Source of the DNA: Leucobacter sp. L43
Lineage (GTDB): Bacteria; Actinomycetota; Actinomycetes; Actinomycetales; Microbacteriaceae
DNA: 64,000 nucleotides
Assembly (NCBI RefSeq): GCF_016597785.1
Contig: NZ_JAENJG010000003.1
Coordinates: forward strand, 124,001 to 188,000
Direction of reading: 5' to 3'
The notes beneath the pieces were generated by a model, which was given only the letters and a program-made list of their open reading frames with translations, had not been told where the DNA came from and ran no database searches. Shown in pieces: positions 34,745 through 43,536 of this stretch (position 1 is its first letter; each line of letters begins with the position of its first letter). A program made the translations under genes and the position numbers.

Positions 34745-35815
34745 GTGACCCGCCCCGATACCGCGACCAAGCACGCAGCAGACGTCTCCGCAATGTTCGA
34801 TGAGGTCTCGCCGCGATACGACCTGATCAACGACGTGCTCACGGTCGGCAACGACAGGTTGTGGCGCGTGGCGACGACCAAAGCGATCGCACCGCGCAAG
34901 GGGATGCGGGTGCTCGACCTCGCGGCCGGCACCGGAACATCGTCGGCTGCCATCGCCGCGCACGGGGCGCACGTCGTCGCCGCGGACTTCTCCGAGGGGA
35001 TGCTCGCCGAGGGGCGCAGACGGCATGCCGGCAACGACCTCATCGAGTTCCAATGGGCCGACGCGACGCAGTTGCCGTTCGCAAACGACGAATTCGATGC
35101 AGCCACCATTTCGTATGGGCTGCGCAACGTGAACGACCCGAAGGCGGCACTGCGTGAGATGCGTCGTGTGGTGAAGCCCGGCGGGCGAGTGGTCATCGCC
35201 GAGTTCTCGACGCCGCCCGCCGCCGTCGTGCGGGGGCCGTACGCCTTCTACGGTCGGCACGTGCTGCCCCGCATCGCCGGGGCCATCAATCGCGATGCCG
35301 CCGCCGCCTACCGCTATCTGAACGAATCGATCGAAGCGTGGCCCGACCAGGGTGAACTCGCTGCGTGGATGCGCGAGGCGGGGTTCGAACGCGTCGCCTA
35401 CCGCAACCTCACGTTCGGCATCGTCGCGCTGCATCGCGGCTTCGTTCCGCGTGAAGCGCCGAAGCGGCCCGCTGCTGCCAAGCCGGCTGCCGCGAAGAAG
35501 CCGGCTGCTGCCAAGCCGGCTGCCGCGAAGAAGCCCGCTGCAGCGAAGCCTGCTGCCGCGAAGGCGGCCGCTGCTGCGAAGCCAGGCGCTGCCGCGAAGC
35601 CAGCTGCTGCGAAATCCGCGGCCGCGAAGCCTGCGGCCGCGAAGCCTGCGGCCGCGAAGCCTTCGGCCGCGAAGAAGCCGGCTGCCGCGAAGCCTGCGGC
35701 CGCGAAGAAGCCGACTGCGCCGAAACCGGCCGCGCCGAAGCCCGCTGCTCCGCAGCCGCAAGCCTCGACAGAAGCCGCAGGCGAGACCGCCCCTCGACCT
35801 GGAGACACCCCGTGA
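34745..35815 (+). CDS. menG: demethylmenaquinone methyltransferase with a 126-residue Ala/Lys/Pro tail
   Basis: A 356-residue class I SAM methyltransferase of the UbiE/MenG family doing the last menaquinone step. Residues 1-230 are the normal enzyme: FDEVSPRYDLINDVLTVGNDRLWR, motif I VLDLAAGTGTSS (57-68), SYGLRNVNDPKAALREM and the RYLNESIEAWPDQGELAAW segment. After FVPREAPKRP comes a tail made of PAAAK / PAAAKK repeats, as in histone H1 and mycobacterial HupB tails, ending QASTEAAGETAPRPGDTP. The stop overlaps the GTG of the prenyl synthase. The tail is basic and disordered; nucleic-acid or membrane contact is possible, neither shown. Confidence 0.9.
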   Translation: MTRPDTATKHAADVSAMFDEVSPRYDLINDVLTVGNDRLWRVATTKAIAPRKGMRVLDLAAGTGTSSAAIAAHGAHVVAADFSEGMLAEGRRRHAGNDLIEFQWADATQLPFANDEFDAATISYGLRNVNDPKAALREMRRVVKPGGRVVIAEFSTPPAAVVRGPYAFYGRHVLPRIAGAINRDAAAAYRYLNESIEAWPDQGELAAWMREAGFERVAYRNLTFGIVALHRGFVPREAPKRPAAAKPAAAKKPAAAKPAAAKKPAAAKPAAAKAAAAAKPGAAAKPAAAKSAAAKPAAAKPAAAKPSAAKKPAAAKPAAAKKPTAPKPAAPKPAAPQPQASTEAAGETAPRPGDTP

Positions 35816-36870
35816 GTCGTCCCATCGCCGAAGACACGGCAACCCAGGCGCTGCCGATGCGCCTGTTCCGCGGGGCGGCCGACCGTCGTCACGCTAAGGA
35901 GATCCAGCAGCAGCTCGAGCTCGTCGAATCCGAACTTCTCGAGCACCTTCGCTTCGCCTCACCGGTCGCCGACGCACCGGCGCGATACCTGATGGGTGCC
36001 GGAGGCAAGCGGATCCGCCCCATGCTCACGCTGCTGACGAGCGAGCTCGGCTCCGGACCGAACGAGCTGGTTCGTCGCGCGGCGGAGGCCGTCGAGATGA
36101 CCCATCTCGCGTCGCTCTACCACGATGACGTCATGGACGATGCGAAGCTCCGTCGCGGTGTCGACGCGGCGCAGACGGTGTGGTCGAACTCGGTCGCGAT
36201 CCTCGCCGGAGATCTGCTCTTCGCGCGCGCGTCATCGCTCGTCTCCGGAATGGGCGAGGAGGCGATCCTGCTGCAGGCCCGCACCTTCGAGCGGCTCTGC
36301 CTGGGGCAGCTGCACGAAACGGTCGGCCCGCAGGAGGGCGATGATCCGAAGGGGCACTACATCCAAGTGCTCGCAGACAAGACCGGCGCGCTCATCTCGA
36401 CGGCCGCGCGCATGGGCGTGATGTTCGGCGAGGCTCCGGCGGAGTTCGCAGATCCGGTCACGGAGTACGGCGAGCGCATCGGCGTCGCCTTCCAGCTCAT
36501 CGACGACGTCATCGACCTGTCGCCGAAGAAGGAGCAGACGGGCAAGCGCGCCGGCACCGACCTGCGTGCCGGCGTCGTCACGCTGCCGTATCTGCTGCTG
36601 CAAGACAGCGCGGCGGCCGGCAATGCTGAAGATGCGGCGCTGCTCGCACGCATCGAGGCGGGCGTCGCCGAGATTCGGGGCGGCGCGGATCCGGCGTTGC
36701 TCGATCCCGAGGTGCAGGCACTGCAGACGCACGCCGTCACCCGTGAGACCGAGGCCACCGCGCACCGCTGGGCCGCAGATGCCGTTCGCGCGCTCGATGC
36801 GCTGCCGAAGTCCTCGGTGAAGCGCGCGCTCGAGCGCATGGCCGACTCGATCGTCAACCGCGAAGGCTGA
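35812..36870 (+). CDS. polyprenyl diphosphate synthase (long-chain, for menaquinone)
   Basis: A 352-residue trans-prenyl diphosphate synthase. The first Asp-rich motif is in SLYHDDVMDDAKLRRG (about 100-116), the second in FQLIDDVIDLSPKK (about 226-239), with GGKRIRPML and ADKTGALISTAARMG as further substrate contacts. No bulky residue is found just before the first DDxxD, which fits a long product (heptaprenyl or longer). It overlaps menG by 4 nt, as in many Gram-positive men operons, so it most likely makes the menaquinone side chain used by MenA. Confidence 0.92.
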   Translation: MSRPIAEDTATQALPMRLFRGAADRRHAKEIQQQLELVESELLEHLRFASPVADAPARYLMGAGGKRIRPMLTLLTSELGSGPNELVRRAAEAVEMTHLASLYHDDVMDDAKLRRGVDAAQTVWSNSVAILAGDLLFARASSLVSGMGEEAILLQARTFERLCLGQLHETVGPQEGDDPKGHYIQVLADKTGALISTAARMGVMFGEAPAEFADPVTEYGERIGVAFQLIDDVIDLSPKKEQTGKRAGTDLRAGVVTLPYLLLQDSAAAGNAEDAALLARIEAGVAEIRGGADPALLDPEVQALQTHAVTRETEATAHRWAADAVRALDALPKSSVKRALERMADSIVNREG

Positions 36871-36959
36871 CATCGGCGCGCTGCGGCGCCCTACGAACAC
36901 CTCAATTCTCGACTCCCCGCGGAGAATACCGTCAGGGGAATGGAAGGAAGAACCGAGCG

Positions 36960-38360
36960 ATGAGCAAGATGCGACTGGCGATCGTAGGAGCGGGACCTGC
37001 GGGTATCTACGCCGCTGACCTGCTGCTGAAGGCGGAGCGCGATTTCGCGGTCGAGATCGACCTCTTCGAGCAGCTTCCCGCGCCGTACGGGCTGGTGCGC
37101 TACGGAGTCTCACCCGACCACCCGCGCATCAAGGGGATCATCACCGCATTGCGCGACGTGCTCGATCGCGCGAGCTCAGGGGAGACCGGCGAAGACTCGA
37201 TTCGCTACTTCGGCAACGTCCGCTACGGGCAGGATCTGAAGCTCGAAGACCTCAAACGGCACTACCACGCGGTGATCTTCTCGACCGGCGCGATCCGCGA
37301 CGCGGCGCTCGATATTCCCGGCATCGATGCGGCGGGCTCGTACGGGGCCGCCGATTTCGTGAGCTGGTTCGACGGCCACCCCGACGTTCCTCGCACCTGG
37401 CCGCTCGAAGCGAAGTCGGTGGGCGTCATCGGCAACGGCAACGTCGCGCTCGACGTCTCCCGCATGCTCATCAAGCACGCCGAAGACCTGCTTCCCACCG
37501 AGATTCCGCAGAACGTGCACGAGGGCCTCGAAGCGAACCCCATCGAAGAACTGCACCTCTTCGGCCGGCGCGGCCCGAAGTACGTGAAGTTCACGCCCCT
37601 CGAGCTGCGCGAGCTCGGCGAGGTGCGCGACGTCGACATGGTGATCGACGAGCGCGACTTCTCGCACGACGACGCGTTCGCCGACGAGACGCTCATGAAG
37701 AACAAACAGGTCATCGTGATGACTCGCATCATGGACAAGTGGCGCGACGAGCAGCGCGCACGCGAGGCAGGCGAAGTGGCGCCCGCTTCGCGTCGCCTGC
37801 ACCTGCACTTCTGGTCGAAGCCCGTTGAGGTCGTGGTCGAGGACGGCCGCGTCGCGGGGCTGAAAGTCGAGCGCACAGCTCCCGACGGGCAGGGCGGCAT
37901 CGTCGACACCGGCGAGTTCGAGATCGTGCCGATCCAGTCCATCTACCGCGCGGTCGGGTACTTCGGCTCCCCGCTCGACGAGATCCCGTTCGACGATGCG
38001 AAGGGCGTGATCCCGAACACGCAGGGGCGCGTACTCGACCTCGAAGGGCAGCAGATTCCCGGCGTCTACGCCACCGGTTGGATCAAGCGCGGCCCGGTCG
38101 GCCTCATCGGGCACACCAAGTCCGACGCGATGGAAACGCTCGAGTGCCTGCTCGAGGATCGCGACAACCTCTGGACTCCGGAGGAGTCTGAGCCGCAGGC
38201 CATTCCAGCGCTCCTCGAAGCGCGAGGCGTGCCGTACACGACGATCGAGGGCTGGCACCGCCTCGACGCGCACGAACTCGGACTCGGAGAGCCGCACGGT
38301 CGCGCGCGCGTCAAGGTCGTGCCCCGAGACGAGATGACGCGCATCTCCCGCGGCGAGTAG
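36960..38360 (+). CDS. FAD-dependent ferredoxin--NADP+ reductase (FprA / adrenodoxin reductase type)
   Basis: A 466-residue flavoprotein that moves electrons between NADPH and ferredoxins. FAD site: AIVGAGPAGIYAADLLL; then LPAPYGLVRYGVSPDHPRIK, a hallmark of the adrenodoxin-reductase family; NADP site: GVIGNGNVALDVSRML, and the ending YATGWIKRGPVGLIGHTKSDA, also family-specific. GGAAGGA precedes the ATG at 36960 and TACCGT at 36927-36932 may be its -10. It is the last gene of the menaquinone region, but its partner ferredoxin is not in the window. Confidence 0.93.
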   Translation: MSKMRLAIVGAGPAGIYAADLLLKAERDFAVEIDLFEQLPAPYGLVRYGVSPDHPRIKGIITALRDVLDRASSGETGEDSIRYFGNVRYGQDLKLEDLKRHYHAVIFSTGAIRDAALDIPGIDAAGSYGAADFVSWFDGHPDVPRTWPLEAKSVGVIGNGNVALDVSRMLIKHAEDLLPTEIPQNVHEGLEANPIEELHLFGRRGPKYVKFTPLELRELGEVRDVDMVIDERDFSHDDAFADETLMKNKQVIVMTRIMDKWRDEQRAREAGEVAPASRRLHLHFWSKPVEVVVEDGRVAGLKVERTAPDGQGGIVDTGEFEIVPIQSIYRAVGYFGSPLDEIPFDDAKGVIPNTQGRVLDLEGQQIPGVYATGWIKRGPVGLIGHTKSDAMETLECLLEDRDNLWTPEESEPQAIPALLEARGVPYTTIEGWHRLDAHELGLGEPHGRARVKVVPRDEMTRISRGE

Positions 38361-38382
38361 CTGAGGCGCGGGCGGCGCGTCG

Positions 38383-39210
38383 TCAGCGCAGGATCTGCTC
38401 GAGCTGCTCGAGGGTCTCGGCCGCCCCGGCGTCGATGCGCACCGTGACCGACTCGCGCGCATCGATCGCGGTCGGCCCGCGGTTGATGACGGCGATCGGG
38501 ATGTCCCGCAGCTGCGCGCGATGCACGAGACGGATGCCGGTGTTCACCGCGAGCGAGGTTCCGATGAGCACGAGGCCGCCTGCGGAGGCGACCAGTGACT
38601 CGGCGGTCTCGAACACGGGTTTCGGTACGAGCTCGCCGAAGTAGACGACGTCGGGGCGGAGGATCGACCCGCACTCCGGGCACGTCGGGGCTTCGACGGA
38701 GTCGGTGCCGCTCACGATCGCATCACCATCCGGTGCGATCTCGGCCGCCGCATTGCGCGCGGCGAATCCCGGGTTGAGCTCATCGAACCAGCCGAGCACC
38801 TGATCGCGGGTGAAGCGATGGTCGTGCTCAACGCACCTGATCACGCTCCCGTTGCCGTGCAGCTCGACGACGCTTCGGGATCCTGCCCGTCGATGCAGGT
38901 TGTCGACGTTCTGCGTGATGACGCCGTTCGTCAGCCGGGCCGCTTCGAAGCGCGCCAGAGCGAGGTGACCGGCATTGGGTGCGACACCCGCAGCTCGCAG
39001 CGCGCCGACTCTCGCGCCGGCCCAGAAGCGGCGGCGGTAGGCCGGGTCCTCCATGAACTGCGAGATGCTCATCGGCGTGCGCGGGGGAGCACCAGCACCG
39101 CGATAATCGGGAATGCCCGAGTCCGTGCTGATGCCGGCGCCCGTGAGCACCGCGAGCGGTGCGGCTTCGAAGAGTCCCGCGAGCCGCTCGAGTGCGATCG
39201 AATGCGCCAT
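38383..39210 (-). CDS. Sir2-family NAD-dependent protein deacylase (sirtuin)
   Basis: A 275-residue sirtuin that removes acyl groups from lysines using NAD. NAD-binding and catalytic motifs are intact: LTGAGISTDSGIPDYRG, TQNVDNLHRRAG and the catalytic His in VVELHGNG. The zinc site is odd: the second pair is normal (CPECG), but the first is IRCVEHDHRF, giving Cys-x2-His in place of Cys-x2-Cys. The C-terminal GTSLAVNTG and VINRGPTAID complete the Rossmann fold. Size and the GAGAPP insert suggest a class II / SIRT4-like member. Targets unknown; convergent with fprA, 22 bp away. Confidence 0.9.
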   Translation of the reverse strand: MAHSIALERLAGLFEAAPLAVLTGAGISTDSGIPDYRGAGAPPRTPMSISQFMEDPAYRRRFWAGARVGALRAAGVAPNAGHLALARFEAARLTNGVITQNVDNLHRRAGSRSVVELHGNGSVIRCVEHDHRFTRDQVLGWFDELNPGFAARNAAAEIAPDGDAIVSGTDSVEAPTCPECGSILRPDVVYFGELVPKPVFETAESLVASAGGLVLIGTSLAVNTGIRLVHRAQLRDIPIAVINRGPTAIDARESVTVRIDAGAAETLEQLEQILR

Positions 39211-39306
39211 GTGCCTCCTCTTCCGGCATTCACGCTAGCGCACGCAGGCGCGCGAGGTCAGGGGCTTCCGCCGATGGCGCACGCGAGGCACGCGCTTCTC
39301 CGCCGG

Positions 39307-39312
39307 TAGAAT
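39307..39312 (+). promoter_or_regulatory. -10 element TAGAAT for pyrE
   Basis: Seven bases before the ATG at 39320; the closest match to TATAAT among the leaderless starts here. Confidence 0.7.
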
Positions 39313-39319
39313 CGGCTTC

Positions 39320-39874
39320 ATGACCAGCGCGCGCGAACAGCTCATCGACCTCATCACGAGCGAAGCCGTCTTCCACGGCGACTTCACGCTCACCAGTGGC
39401 AAGCAGGCAACCTACTACATCGATCTGCGCAAGCTGAGCCTCGACCACCGTGCGGCGCCGCTCATCGGGCAGGTCATGCTCGACCTCATCGAGGATATCG
39501 ACGGCGTCGTCGCGGTCGGCGGGCTCACGATGGGCGCTGACCCGATCGCTTCGGCGATCATGCACCAGGGCGTCGCGCAGGGCAAGGTGTACGACTCGTT
39601 CGTAGTGCGCAAGGAGCCGAAGGACCACGGCCGCGGCCGCCAGGTCGAGGGCCCCGACCTCGCAGGCAAGCGCGTGGTCGTGGTCGAGGACACGTCGACG
39701 ACGGGCGGATCCCCCTTGCAGGCGATCGAGGCGCTGCAGAAGGTGGGCGCCGAGATCGCGGCGGTCGCGGTCGTGGTGGATCGCCAGGCGCCTGCCAAGG
39801 CGCGCATCGAGGCAGCGGGATTCGAGTACCGCTACGCGATCGGCCTCGACGACCTCGGGCTCGACACGCAGTAG
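39320..39874 (+). CDS. pyrE: orotate phosphoribosyltransferase
   Basis: A 184-residue pyrimidine-synthesis enzyme making OMP from orotate and PRPP. It has FTLTSGKQATYYIDLRK at the orotate site, VGGLTMGADPIASAI, and the PRPP-binding motif VVVVEDTSTTGGSPLQAI; the flexible catalytic loop RKEPKDHGRGRQVEG carries the essential basic residues. Length is normal. It is alone here; no other pyr genes are in the window, and the first upstream gene is on the other strand. A 15-bp hairpin follows. Confidence 0.95.
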   Translation: MTSAREQLIDLITSEAVFHGDFTLTSGKQATYYIDLRKLSLDHRAAPLIGQVMLDLIEDIDGVVAVGGLTMGADPIASAIMHQGVAQGKVYDSFVVRKEPKDHGRGRQVEGPDLAGKRVVVVEDTSTTGGSPLQAIEALQKVGAEIAAVAVVVDRQAPAKARIEAAGFEYRYAIGLDDLGLDTQ

Positions 39875-39907
39875 CGCGCGCGGCCCGTGCGCTGCACGCG
39901 CCGAGAC

Positions 39908-39950
39908 GGCGACGGCCTCCGAACCCGCCAGGGGATCGGAGGCCGTCGCC
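39908..39950. terminator. bidirectional terminator between pyrE and the amino-acid ABC operon
   Basis: Perfect 15-bp arms (39908-39922 and 39936-39950) around a 13-nt loop. It separates genes ending at 39874 (+) and 39964 (-). Confidence 0.8.
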
Positions 39951-39963
39951 GCTTCAGTCGGGC

Positions 39964-40770
39964 TCAGAGCACCTTCGACAGGAACTGCCGCGTGCGCTCC
40001 TGCTTCGGATTCGAGAAGACCAGCTCGGGGTCGCCCTGCTCGATGATGGCTCCCGCATCCATGACGATGAGGCGATCCGCCACCTCGCGGGTGAAGCCCA
40101 TCTCGTGGCTCACGATGATCATCGTCATGCCCGCCTTCGCGAGATCCTGCATCACCTGCAAGACCTCTCCCACCATCTCGGGGTCGAGCGCGCTCGTTGG
40201 CTCGTCAAACAGCATGAGAGCCGGGCGCATTGCGAGCGCCCGAGCGATCGCGACGCGCTGCTGCTGCCCGCCCGAGAGGGAGCGCGGCCGCACGTCGGCC
40301 TTGTCGGAGAGCCCGACGCGGTCGAGCAGTTCCCGTGCGTAGGCGATCGCTTCGGCCTTCTTCTCGCCCTTCACCCGCACCGGCGAATGCCAGATGTTCT
40401 CGAGCACTGTCATGTGCGGAAACAGGTTGAAGTGCTGGAAGACGAAGCCGATGTCGGCGCGCTGCGCGGCTAAGGCCTTCGCCGAGATCTCGGTGACCTT
40501 GCCGTTCTCGTTCACGCGCTCGCCGATGCGCTGCCCGTCGACGTAGATCTCGCCGCTGTCGATCGGTTCGAGCCGGTTGAGGGTGCGCAGGAAGGTCGTC
40601 TTGCCGGCGCCGGACGGCCCGACGAGCACGACCACTTCGCCGCGTTCGATCTCGAGCGACACATCCGTCAGAATGTGCCGGTCGCCGAACCACTTGTTGA
40701 TGTCGACGGTGCGAACGATCGGCCCGTCCGATACGGAGACGGGGGCGGTGTACTCGCTGAGCGCGTTCAT
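39964..40770 (-). CDS. polar amino-acid ABC transporter ATPase (GlnQ/TcyN-like)
   Basis: A 268-residue ATP-binding subunit of a polar amino-acid importer. Walker A is GPSGAGKTT, the Q-loop [18 protein letters not shown], the signature [15 protein letters not shown] and Walker [15 protein letters not shown]; the ending [18 protein letters not shown] is typical of GlnQ/HisP proteins. The ATG at 40770 overlaps the permease stop by 4 nt. The insert [17 protein letters not shown] in the helical region is also common in cystine and arginine ATPases. It powers the permease encoded upstream. Confidence 0.94.
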   Translation of the reverse strand: MNALSEYTAPVSVSDGPIVRTVDINKWFGDRHILTDVSLEIERGEVVVLVGPSGAGKTTFLRTLNRLEPIDSGEIYVDGQRIGERVNENGKVTEISAKALAAQRADIGFVFQHFNLFPHMTVLENIWHSPVRVKGEKKAEAIAYARELLDRVGLSDKADVRPRSLSGGQQQRVAIARALAMRPALMLFDEPTSALDPEMVGEVLQVMQDLAKAGMTMIIVSHEMGFTREVADRLIVMDAGAIIEQGDPELVFSNPKQERTRQFLSKVL

Positions 40771-41603
40771 GCCGCGACTCCTTCCAGGTCGGCGATCGGG
40801 CTCTTCGGTGCGACGCGATCGCGCTTGCTGCGGAAGCCGAACAGGCGCTTCCAGATCGACTCCGCCTTCGGCAGGCCGGCCTTCGCGTTCAACCAGTTCT
40901 CGATCATGGTCTGGATGACCGTCCACACCGTCGTGAGGAGCAGGTAGTACAGCGCGACGACGATGTAGATCTCGAAGACCTTGAACGTTGCAGCGCTCAT
41001 CGAGCTGCCCACCTGGAACATCTCGGCGACGCCGATGATGGAGAGGATCGAAGTGCTCTTCATCAGGCCGTTGAAGGAGTTGCCGAGCGGCGGCACCATG
41101 ACGCGGATCGCCTGGGGCACGATGATCCACCGCATCGAGGCGAGGGGAGTCATGCCGAGCGACAGCGCCGCTTCGGTCTGACCCTTCTCGATCGACTCGA
41201 GCCCGCCGCGCACGATCTCCGAGATGTACGCGCTCTCATTGAGCATGAGCGCGACGATCGCCGCTTGCACGGCTCCCTTGATGAGGAAGCCGACTGTGAC
41301 GTCCTGGAGCTGCATGGTCAGGTTCAGATCTTCGAATCTGAACAGGTTCGCCGCGGCGAAACCGGTGTAGATGATGACGAGTTGGACGAGCAGCGGGGTG
41401 CCGCGCACGATCCAGATGTAGAGGCTCGCGAAGATGCGGAGCGGCACGAAGCGGCTTCGGCCCATGAGCGCGATGAGCAGGCCCAGCACCAGTGCGAGCG
41501 CCATCGCGGCGATCGAGATCACGATGGTGAGCGCGAGTCCGTTGAGGAAGCTCTCGCTCGGCGTGAAGAGGCTCTGCCAGAAGTAGTCCCAGTCGAATTT
41601 CAT
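40767..41603 (-). CDS. polar amino-acid ABC transporter permease
   Basis: A 278-residue membrane subunit with five or six helices. The HAT-family signature is [20 protein letters not shown], and the EAA loop contacting the ATPase is [23 protein letters not shown]. There is only one permease gene, so it probably works as a homodimer. An extra basic C-terminal tail ([14 protein letters not shown]) extends beyond the last helix. AGGAAAG precedes the ATG at 41603, just after a strong hairpin that separates it from the binding-protein gene. Confidence 0.93.
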   Translation of the reverse strand: MKFDWDYFWQSLFTPSESFLNGLALTIVISIAAMALALVLGLLIALMGRSRFVPLRIFASLYIWIVRGTPLLVQLVIIYTGFAAANLFRFEDLNLTMQLQDVTVGFLIKGAVQAAIVALMLNESAYISEIVRGGLESIEKGQTEAALSLGMTPLASMRWIIVPQAIRVMVPPLGNSFNGLMKSTSILSIIGVAEMFQVGSSMSAATFKVFEIYIVVALYYLLLTTVWTVIQTMIENWLNAKAGLPKAESIWKRLFGFRSKRDRVAPKSPIADLEGVAA

Positions 41604-41621
41604 GAAGTGTCTTTCCTGTTG

Positions 41622-41662
41622 CCGATGTCTGCGGCGGCCGGCTGGGCCGCCGCAGACATCGG
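41622..41662 (-). terminator. strong intra-operon hairpin between binding protein and permease genes
   Basis: Perfect 18-bp arms (41622-41639 and 41645-41662) with a 5-nt loop, beginning 1 nt after the stop codon of the binding-protein gene on the minus strand. It probably acts as a partial terminator or 3' mRNA stabiliser that keeps the binding protein in excess over the permease. Confidence 0.75.
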
Positions 41663-41663
41663 G

Positions 41664-42557
41664 TTACTCGGGCTGGGTGATGTCGTTGCTCTCGACGCCC
41701 CACTCGGCGAGGATGTCGGTGTAGGTGCCGTCGTCGATCATGGCCGCGAAGGCCTCGTCGAGCGCGTCGTTCAGCTCGGTGTTGTCTTTGAGCGTGGCCG
41801 CGCCGATGCGGATCTTGCCGAAGGGCTCGCCGACCGCGACGAGGTCGCCGTCGGACTGCTGCTCGTAGTAGCTCATGATCTCGGTGGTGTCGATGAAGGC
41901 GTCGGCCTGGTCGGCGAGCACCTGCTGCAGCGCGCCGGTCGCCTCGTCGACGAGGGTGATCGCGATCGGCTCCTTGCCATCGGCGACGCACTCGTCAGAC
42001 TTCTCCTGGGCGGATGCGGCGCCCGTCGCGCCCGTGATGCCGACGACCTTGGTGCCGCAGAGCGAGTCGTCGAACCCGGTGACGTCCTTCGGGTTGTCCT
42101 TGCTCACCGCGACGGCCGTGCCCGAGTAGAGGTAGGGAACGAAGTTCGCGATCTCCTCGCGCTCCGGCTTGATGTAGAGCGAGCCCATGATGACGTCGCA
42201 CTGCTTCGCCTGCAACGCGGGGATGAGGCCGGCGAACGAGTACTCGCCGAGCGTGGTGCTCACGCCGAGCTTGTCGGCGAGCGCGTTCGCGATGTCGATC
42301 TCGACGCCCTGCAGCTCGTTGTTCTCGTCGTAGAAGATGTTGGGTGCGCTATCGCCGGTGCAGACGGTGAGCGTGCCCTCCTTGATGATGGTCGGGGGTG
42401 CGAGGGTCGCTTCCGCGGAGCTCGTGTCGCCGGAGCCGCCTGCGTCGCCGGCGTCGTTCGAGGTCACGGTGCACGCGGCGAGCGACAGCATGAGGCCGGC
42501 GGCCGCGGTGAGTGCCAGCGCGGGAGCGATGCGCCGCGCGGATGGGGGGAAAGCCAC
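41664..42557 (-). CDS. amino-acid ABC transporter substrate-binding lipoprotein
   Basis: A 297-residue solute-binding protein of family 3. Lipoprotein signal: basic ARRIAP, hydrophobic ALALTAAAGLMLS and lipobox LAAC. The mature part starts acidic (DAGDAGGSGDTSS) and has the family motifs LQGVEIDIANALADKLG and AFIDTTEIMSYYEQQSDGDL. I take the GTG at 42557 as the start, because GGAGAAAT precedes it and upstream codons are not protein-like. The ligand is a polar amino acid; cystine or glutamine-type ligands are plausible given the gamma-glutamyltransferase-like gene across the divergent promoter. Confidence 0.9.
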   Translation of the reverse strand: MAFPPSARRIAPALALTAAAGLMLSLAACTVTSNDAGDAGGSGDTSSAEATLAPPTIIKEGTLTVCTGDSAPNIFYDENNELQGVEIDIANALADKLGVSTTLGEYSFAGLIPALQAKQCDVIMGSLYIKPEREEIANFVPYLYSGTAVAVSKDNPKDVTGFDDSLCGTKVVGITGATGAASAQEKSDECVADGKEPIAITLVDEATGALQQVLADQADAFIDTTEIMSYYEQQSDGDLVAVGEPFGKIRIGAATLKDNTELNDALDEAFAAMIDDGTYTDILAEWGVESNDITQPE

Positions 42558-42605
42558 GATGATTTCTCCGTTCGGTGGACCCCGGCTGGTGCCGGGAGAA
42601 ACATT

Positions 42606-42633
42606 GCATACTCCGATTCGTTCGGGTGTATGC
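42606..42633. promoter_or_regulatory. inverted repeat GCATAC...GTATGC in the divergent region
   Basis: Six-base arms 16 nt apart, just upstream of the binding-protein gene. Possible operator or part of its promoter. The surrounding 253-bp gap (42558-42810) otherwise contains only the FadR-type site and a TAGCAT box at 42761-42766. Confidence 0.35.
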
Positions 42634-42643
42634 TCGATCAGCA

Positions 42644-42658
42644 GTTGGTCAGACCAAC
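42644..42658. promoter_or_regulatory. FadR-family (GntR) operator
   Basis: GTTGGTC-A-GACCAAC, a perfect 15-bp palindrome. Its core TGGTCAGACCA (42646-42656) matches TNGTNNNACNA, the recognised consensus of the FadR subfamily of GntR regulators. It lies between the ABC binding-protein gene and the FadR-type regulator gene. Confidence 0.8.
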
Positions 42659-42810
42659 CGATGAACTGAATGGAACATACCCCGGGTTCGGCTCCCACGT
42701 CAACGGGCAGGCCGAGCCGAAATGCAACTGAAACACAACCGGCCCCATCGCGGGGTCGGATAGCATCACGAGGACGCAGACCGCATCCCGCGAGCACGAT
42801 GGAGGCACAC

Positions 42811-43536
42811 GTGGACTGGAACGACATCGGTCGGGCGACGACGCTGTCGCTGCCGGATCGGCTCTCGGTCGACATCGAGCGACTCATCCTCGACGGAAAA
42901 CTCGCCCCGGGGGAGCGCCTTCCACCCGAGCGCGAACTCGCCGATCACTTCGGCGTCTCGCGCGTCTCGATCCGCGAAGCGCTGCGTGAACTCGAGAACC
43001 GCGGCCTCATCGACCGCCGCCCGGGTCGGGGCACGATCGTCCTCGGACCGGGCGAACGCGCCGATATCGCGGATGGGGCGCTCGGAGGGCTCGCCGCGCT
43101 GCGCCCGGAACTGCACGACATCATGGAGCTGCGCGCCATCGTCGAACCGCCGATCGCCCGCATCACCGCCACGCGCGCGACCGACCGCGACATCGCGCAG
43201 CTGCGCGAACTCGTGGAGGCCATGGAGGTCGACGTCACGAAAGAGCGCTACGCCGAGCTCGACCGCGCATTCCACCAGGCCATCGCGCAGTACGCCCACA
43301 ACCCGCTCCTCGAACTCATCAACGAGCAGATCGCGCAGCGCATCGCGCCGAGCCGGGCGAGCCGCTATCAGACGCGGGCACGACGCCAGGCTTCGAGCAT
43401 CGCCCACCGACGCATCTTCGAAGCGATCGCCGCAGGCGACGCAGCGCTCGCCGAAGACGAAGCGCGCGCTCACGTGCTCGACATCAGCAACCAGATCGCG
43501 CACGCCGCGACGACCCAGGAGGAACTCCCCGTATGA
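42811..43536 (+). CDS. GntR family regulator, FadR/FCD subfamily
   Basis: A 241-residue regulator. Winged helix at about 8-75 (LSVDIERLILDGKLAPGERLPPERELADHFGVSRVSIREAL), then an FCD effector domain (95-225) with ELRAIVEPPIARI, the metal-site AELDRAFHQAIA and a late His in RAHVLDISNQIAH. FCD proteins usually bind a carboxylate or amino acid through a metal. GGAGG lies 5 nt before the GTG at 42811. It overlaps the next gene by 4 nt and a perfect cognate operator lies 150 bp upstream, so it probably controls both itself and the divergent amino-acid importer. Confidence 0.9.
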   Translation: MDWNDIGRATTLSLPDRLSVDIERLILDGKLAPGERLPPERELADHFGVSRVSIREALRELENRGLIDRRPGRGTIVLGPGERADIADGALGGLAALRPELHDIMELRAIVEPPIARITATRATDRDIAQLRELVEAMEVDVTKERYAELDRAFHQAIAQYAHNPLLELINEQIAQRIAPSRASRYQTRARRQASSIAHRRIFEAIAAGDAALAEDEARAHVLDISNQIAHAATTQEELPV

